Shown: positions 5,820 to 7,166 of the stretch, piece after piece
How positions within the stretch are numbered: position 1 is the first letter of the stretch
Layout: the number at the start of each line of letters is the position of its first letter
Assembly (NCBI GenBank): GCA_031424145.1
Contig: JANPGV010000222.1
Location: forward strand, 1 to 7,166
Reading direction: 5' to 3'
Length of the DNA stretch: 7,166 nt
From: JAENVT01 sp031424145
GTDB taxonomy: Bacteria > Actinomycetota > Acidimicrobiia > Acidimicrobiales > Ilumatobacteraceae
Made by a program: the position numbers and the translations under genes
The notes under the pieces: model-generated
Told to the model about the DNA's origin: nothing
The model's database searches: none
The model's input: only the letters and a program-made list of their open reading frames with translations

Positions 5820-5825
5820 AGGCTA
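5820..5825 (-). promoter_or_regulatory. Candidate -10 box for a leaderless polyprenyl synthase mRNA
   Basis: TAGCCT on the minus strand fits TAnnnT and ends six bases before GTG 5813, placing transcription start at the start codon. TTGGGT lies about 15 bases further upstream as a weak -35. Consistent with the lack of a ribosome-binding site. Confidence 0.3.
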
Positions 5826-5869
5826 GTCATCCGTGCCGCGACCCAAAAAGGGACGTCGAAAGGAGACCG

Positions 5870-5911
5870 GTGGAACGGCGGGGTGACTCGGTAGGTCTTG
5901 CGACTCACTGA
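5870..5911 (+). other. Possible 13-codon leader ORF upstream of clpC
   Basis: A good ribosome-binding sequence, AAAGGAG (5859-5865), stands four bases before GTG 5870, which reads VERRGDSVGLATH and stops at TGA 5909-5911. It would be translated only if transcription starts upstream of it. No regulatory codon pattern is evident. It may simply be chance. Confidence 0.2.
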
Positions 5912-5948
5912 GACGTTCATTCATCACGTTGCGCGCACGTCACGCCGA

Positions 5949-5954
5949 TACACT
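5949..5954 (+). promoter_or_regulatory. Candidate -10 box for a leaderless clpC mRNA
   Basis: TACACT fits the actinobacterial -10 consensus TAnnnT and ends six bases before ATG 5961, so the A of the start codon would be the first transcribed base. There is no ribosome-binding site upstream of this ATG. A -35 is not clear: TTGCGC (5930-5935) is too close for a standard spacer. The rest of 5826-5948 holds no gene beyond the 13-codon ORF. Confidence 0.45.
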
Positions 5955-5960
5955 TTGACC

Positions 5961-7166
5961 ATGTTTGAACGCTTCACCGATAGGGCACGGCGGGTCGTAG
6001 TGCTCGCCCAGGAGGAAGCTCGGCTGCTGAGCCACAGCTACATCGGCACCGAACACATTCTCCTCGGTCTCATCCACGAAGGTGAAGGGGTCGCGGCCAA
6101 GGCTCTCGAGAGTCTCGGCATCTCGCTCGAGGCGGTCCGCAATCAGGTCGAAGAGATCATCGGCCAGGGCGGCACGTCTCCTTCGGGTCACATCCCGTTC
6201 ACGCCGCGAGCGAAGAAGGTCCTCGAGCTGTCGTTGCGCGAAGCACTGCAGCTCGGCCACAACTACATCGGCACGGAGCACATCCTGCTCGGCCTCATCC
6301 GCGAGGGTGAGGGTGTCGCAGCACAGGTTCTCGTCAAGCTCGGCGCGGATCTTTCGCGAGTGCGCCAGCAAGTCATCCAACTGCTCAGCGGATACCAGGG
6401 TGGCGCGCAGGGCAAGGGCGAGCCGCAAGCCGCGGCCGCCGGACAGCAGGGCAAAGAAGACACGCCGGGCGACAAGGGCAACAGCCAGATCCTCGACCAG
6501 TTCGGTCGCAACCTCACACAGCTGGCGCGTGAGAAGAAGCTCAACCCCGTCATCGGTCGCAGCCGCGAGCTCGAGCGAGTCATGCAGATCCTCAGCCGGC
6601 GGACCAAGAACAACCCGGTGCTCATCGGCGAGCCCGGTGTCGGCAAGACCGCGATCGTCGAGGGCCTTGCCCAGAAGATCGTCAGCAACGACATACCCGA
6701 CACGTTGCGCAACAAGCAGCTCTACACGCTCGACCTCGGCGCCCTCGTCGCCGGCAGCCGGTACCGCGGTGATTTCGAGGAGCGCCTCAAGAAGGTGCTC
6801 AAAGAGATCAAGACCCGTGGCGACATCGTGCTGTTCATCGACGAGATCCACACGCTGGTCGGCGCAGGCGCAGCAGAGGGCGCCATCGACGCGGCCTCGA
6901 TCCTCAAGCCGATGTTGGCTCGTGGCGAGCTGCAGACCATCGGGGCAACGACGCTCGACGAGTACCGCAAGCACCTCGAGAAGGACGCCGCCCTCGAGCG
7001 CCGGTTCCAGCCGGTGCGCGTCGAAGAGCCGACACTGGCCATGACGATCGAGATCTTGAAGGGTGTGCGCGAGAAGTACGAAGCACACCACAGGGTCACA
7101 ATCACCGATCAGGCCATCGTCGCAGCTGCCAACCTGTCCGACCGGTACATCAGCGACCGTCACCTG
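5961..7166 (+). CDS. clpC: ClpC, AAA+ unfoldase of the Clp protease (partial, 3' end off the right edge)
   Basis: The first 402 residues, about half, of an ATP-dependent protein unfoldase that feeds substrates to ClpP in the cytoplasm. Two N-terminal Clp repeats are seen: HSYIGTEHILLGLIHEGEGV (25-44) and HNYIGTEHILLGLIREGEGV (100-119). A Gly/Gln-rich linker follows (about 144-173), then the first AAA+ domain with Walker A GEPGVGKT (223-230), Walker B LFIDE (291-295), sensor-1 region GATT (328-331) and the arginine-finger region ALERRF (344-349). The window ends as the middle domain would approach. The start at ATG 5961 gives the canonical MFERFTDRARRVVVLAQEEA opening. The gene is adjacent to, and divergent from, the polyprenyl synthase, with no functional link apparent. 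The two Clp repeats and the following spacer identify ClpC rather than ClpB. No heat-shock operator was recognised upstream. Confidence 0.98.
   Translation, partial: MFERFTDRARRVVVLAQEEARLLSHSYIGTEHILLGLIHEGEGVAAKALESLGISLEAVRNQVEEIIGQGGTSPSGHIPFTPRAKKVLELSLREALQLGHNYIGTEHILLGLIREGEGVAAQVLVKLGADLSRVRQQVIQLLSGYQGGAQGKGEPQAAAAGQQGKEDTPGDKGNSQILDQFGRNLTQLAREKKLNPVIGRSRELERVMQILSRRTKNNPVLIGEPGVGKTAIVEGLAQKIVSNDIPDTLRNKQLYTLDLGALVAGSRYRGDFEERLKKVLKEIKTRGDIVLFIDEIHTLVGAGAAEGAIDAASILKPMLARGELQTIGATTLDEYRKHLEKDAALERRFQPVRVEEPTLAMTIEILKGVREKYEAHHRVTITDQAIVAAANLSDRYISDRHL

Noticed and set aside
5926..5940. Palindromic TGCGCGCA flanked by ACGT and CGT near the clpC -10, as a possible operator
   Set aside because: The flanks do not form a continuous dyad, and it does not match a HspR, HrcA or ClgR site as I know them. 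Too weak to call.
5940..7163. 407-codon open frame on the minus strand
   Set aside because: It mirrors clpC, whose protein is unmistakable. The mirror has the typical Asp/Leu/Val-rich shadow composition and no motif.

Overview
This high-GC window (both ends cut through genes) looks like the chromosome of an actinobacterium, most likely of the class Acidimicrobiia (Ilumatobacter-like). The basis is the strong G/C third-position bias, the GTG starts, the actinobacterial-type ClpC, and the pairing of a menaquinone side-chain reductase with a polyprenyl diphosphate synthase, as in Mycobacterium (Rv0561c/Rv0562). A split, b6-type cytochrome b argues against the better-known actinomycetes, whose QcrB is one long protein. 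The placement is inference from sequence content, not from a search.

Layout. (1) 1-2463, minus strand: a respiratory operon read leftwards. The order is a small three-helix membrane protein of unknown family, a cytoplasmic two-cluster [4Fe-4S] ferredoxin, a b6-type cytochrome b (PetB-like) and a PetD-like subunit IV with a long, low-complexity N-terminal extension, which runs off the left edge. The first three genes are packed within 5-12 bases of each other. A 131-base gap with two hairpins and a GAGCGAGCGA-type repeat separates petB from petD. No Rieske protein is visible. (2) 2464-2686: divergent promoter region, in which the other minus-strand frame looks coding. (3) 2687-4750, plus strand: a membrane-anchored monohaem cytochrome c, whose stop codon abuts the GTG of a FAD-dependent geranylgeranyl/menaquinone reductase. 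(4) 4751-4829: a large dyad between convergent genes, probably a two-way terminator. (5) 4830-5813, minus strand: long-chain polyprenyl diphosphate synthase. (6) 5826-5960: promoter region. (7) 5961-7166, plus strand: clpC, cut by the right edge.

How it fits together. Apart from clpC, everything serves menaquinone. The polyprenyl synthase makes the side chain, the flavin reductase saturates it, the cytochrome b/subunit IV core oxidises the quinol, and the anchored cytochrome c can accept electrons on the outer face. The unusual part is the ferredoxin and the orphan membrane protein inside the cytochrome b operon. They sit together with a PetB that keeps the cysteine which, in b6f complexes, holds the extra haem c_n on the cytoplasmic side. 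This suggests, by inference, a ferredoxin-linked bc complex. A short IPEHLLKR-type motif shared by subunit IV (two copies) and the divergently encoded cytochrome c is a second link between the two transcription units.
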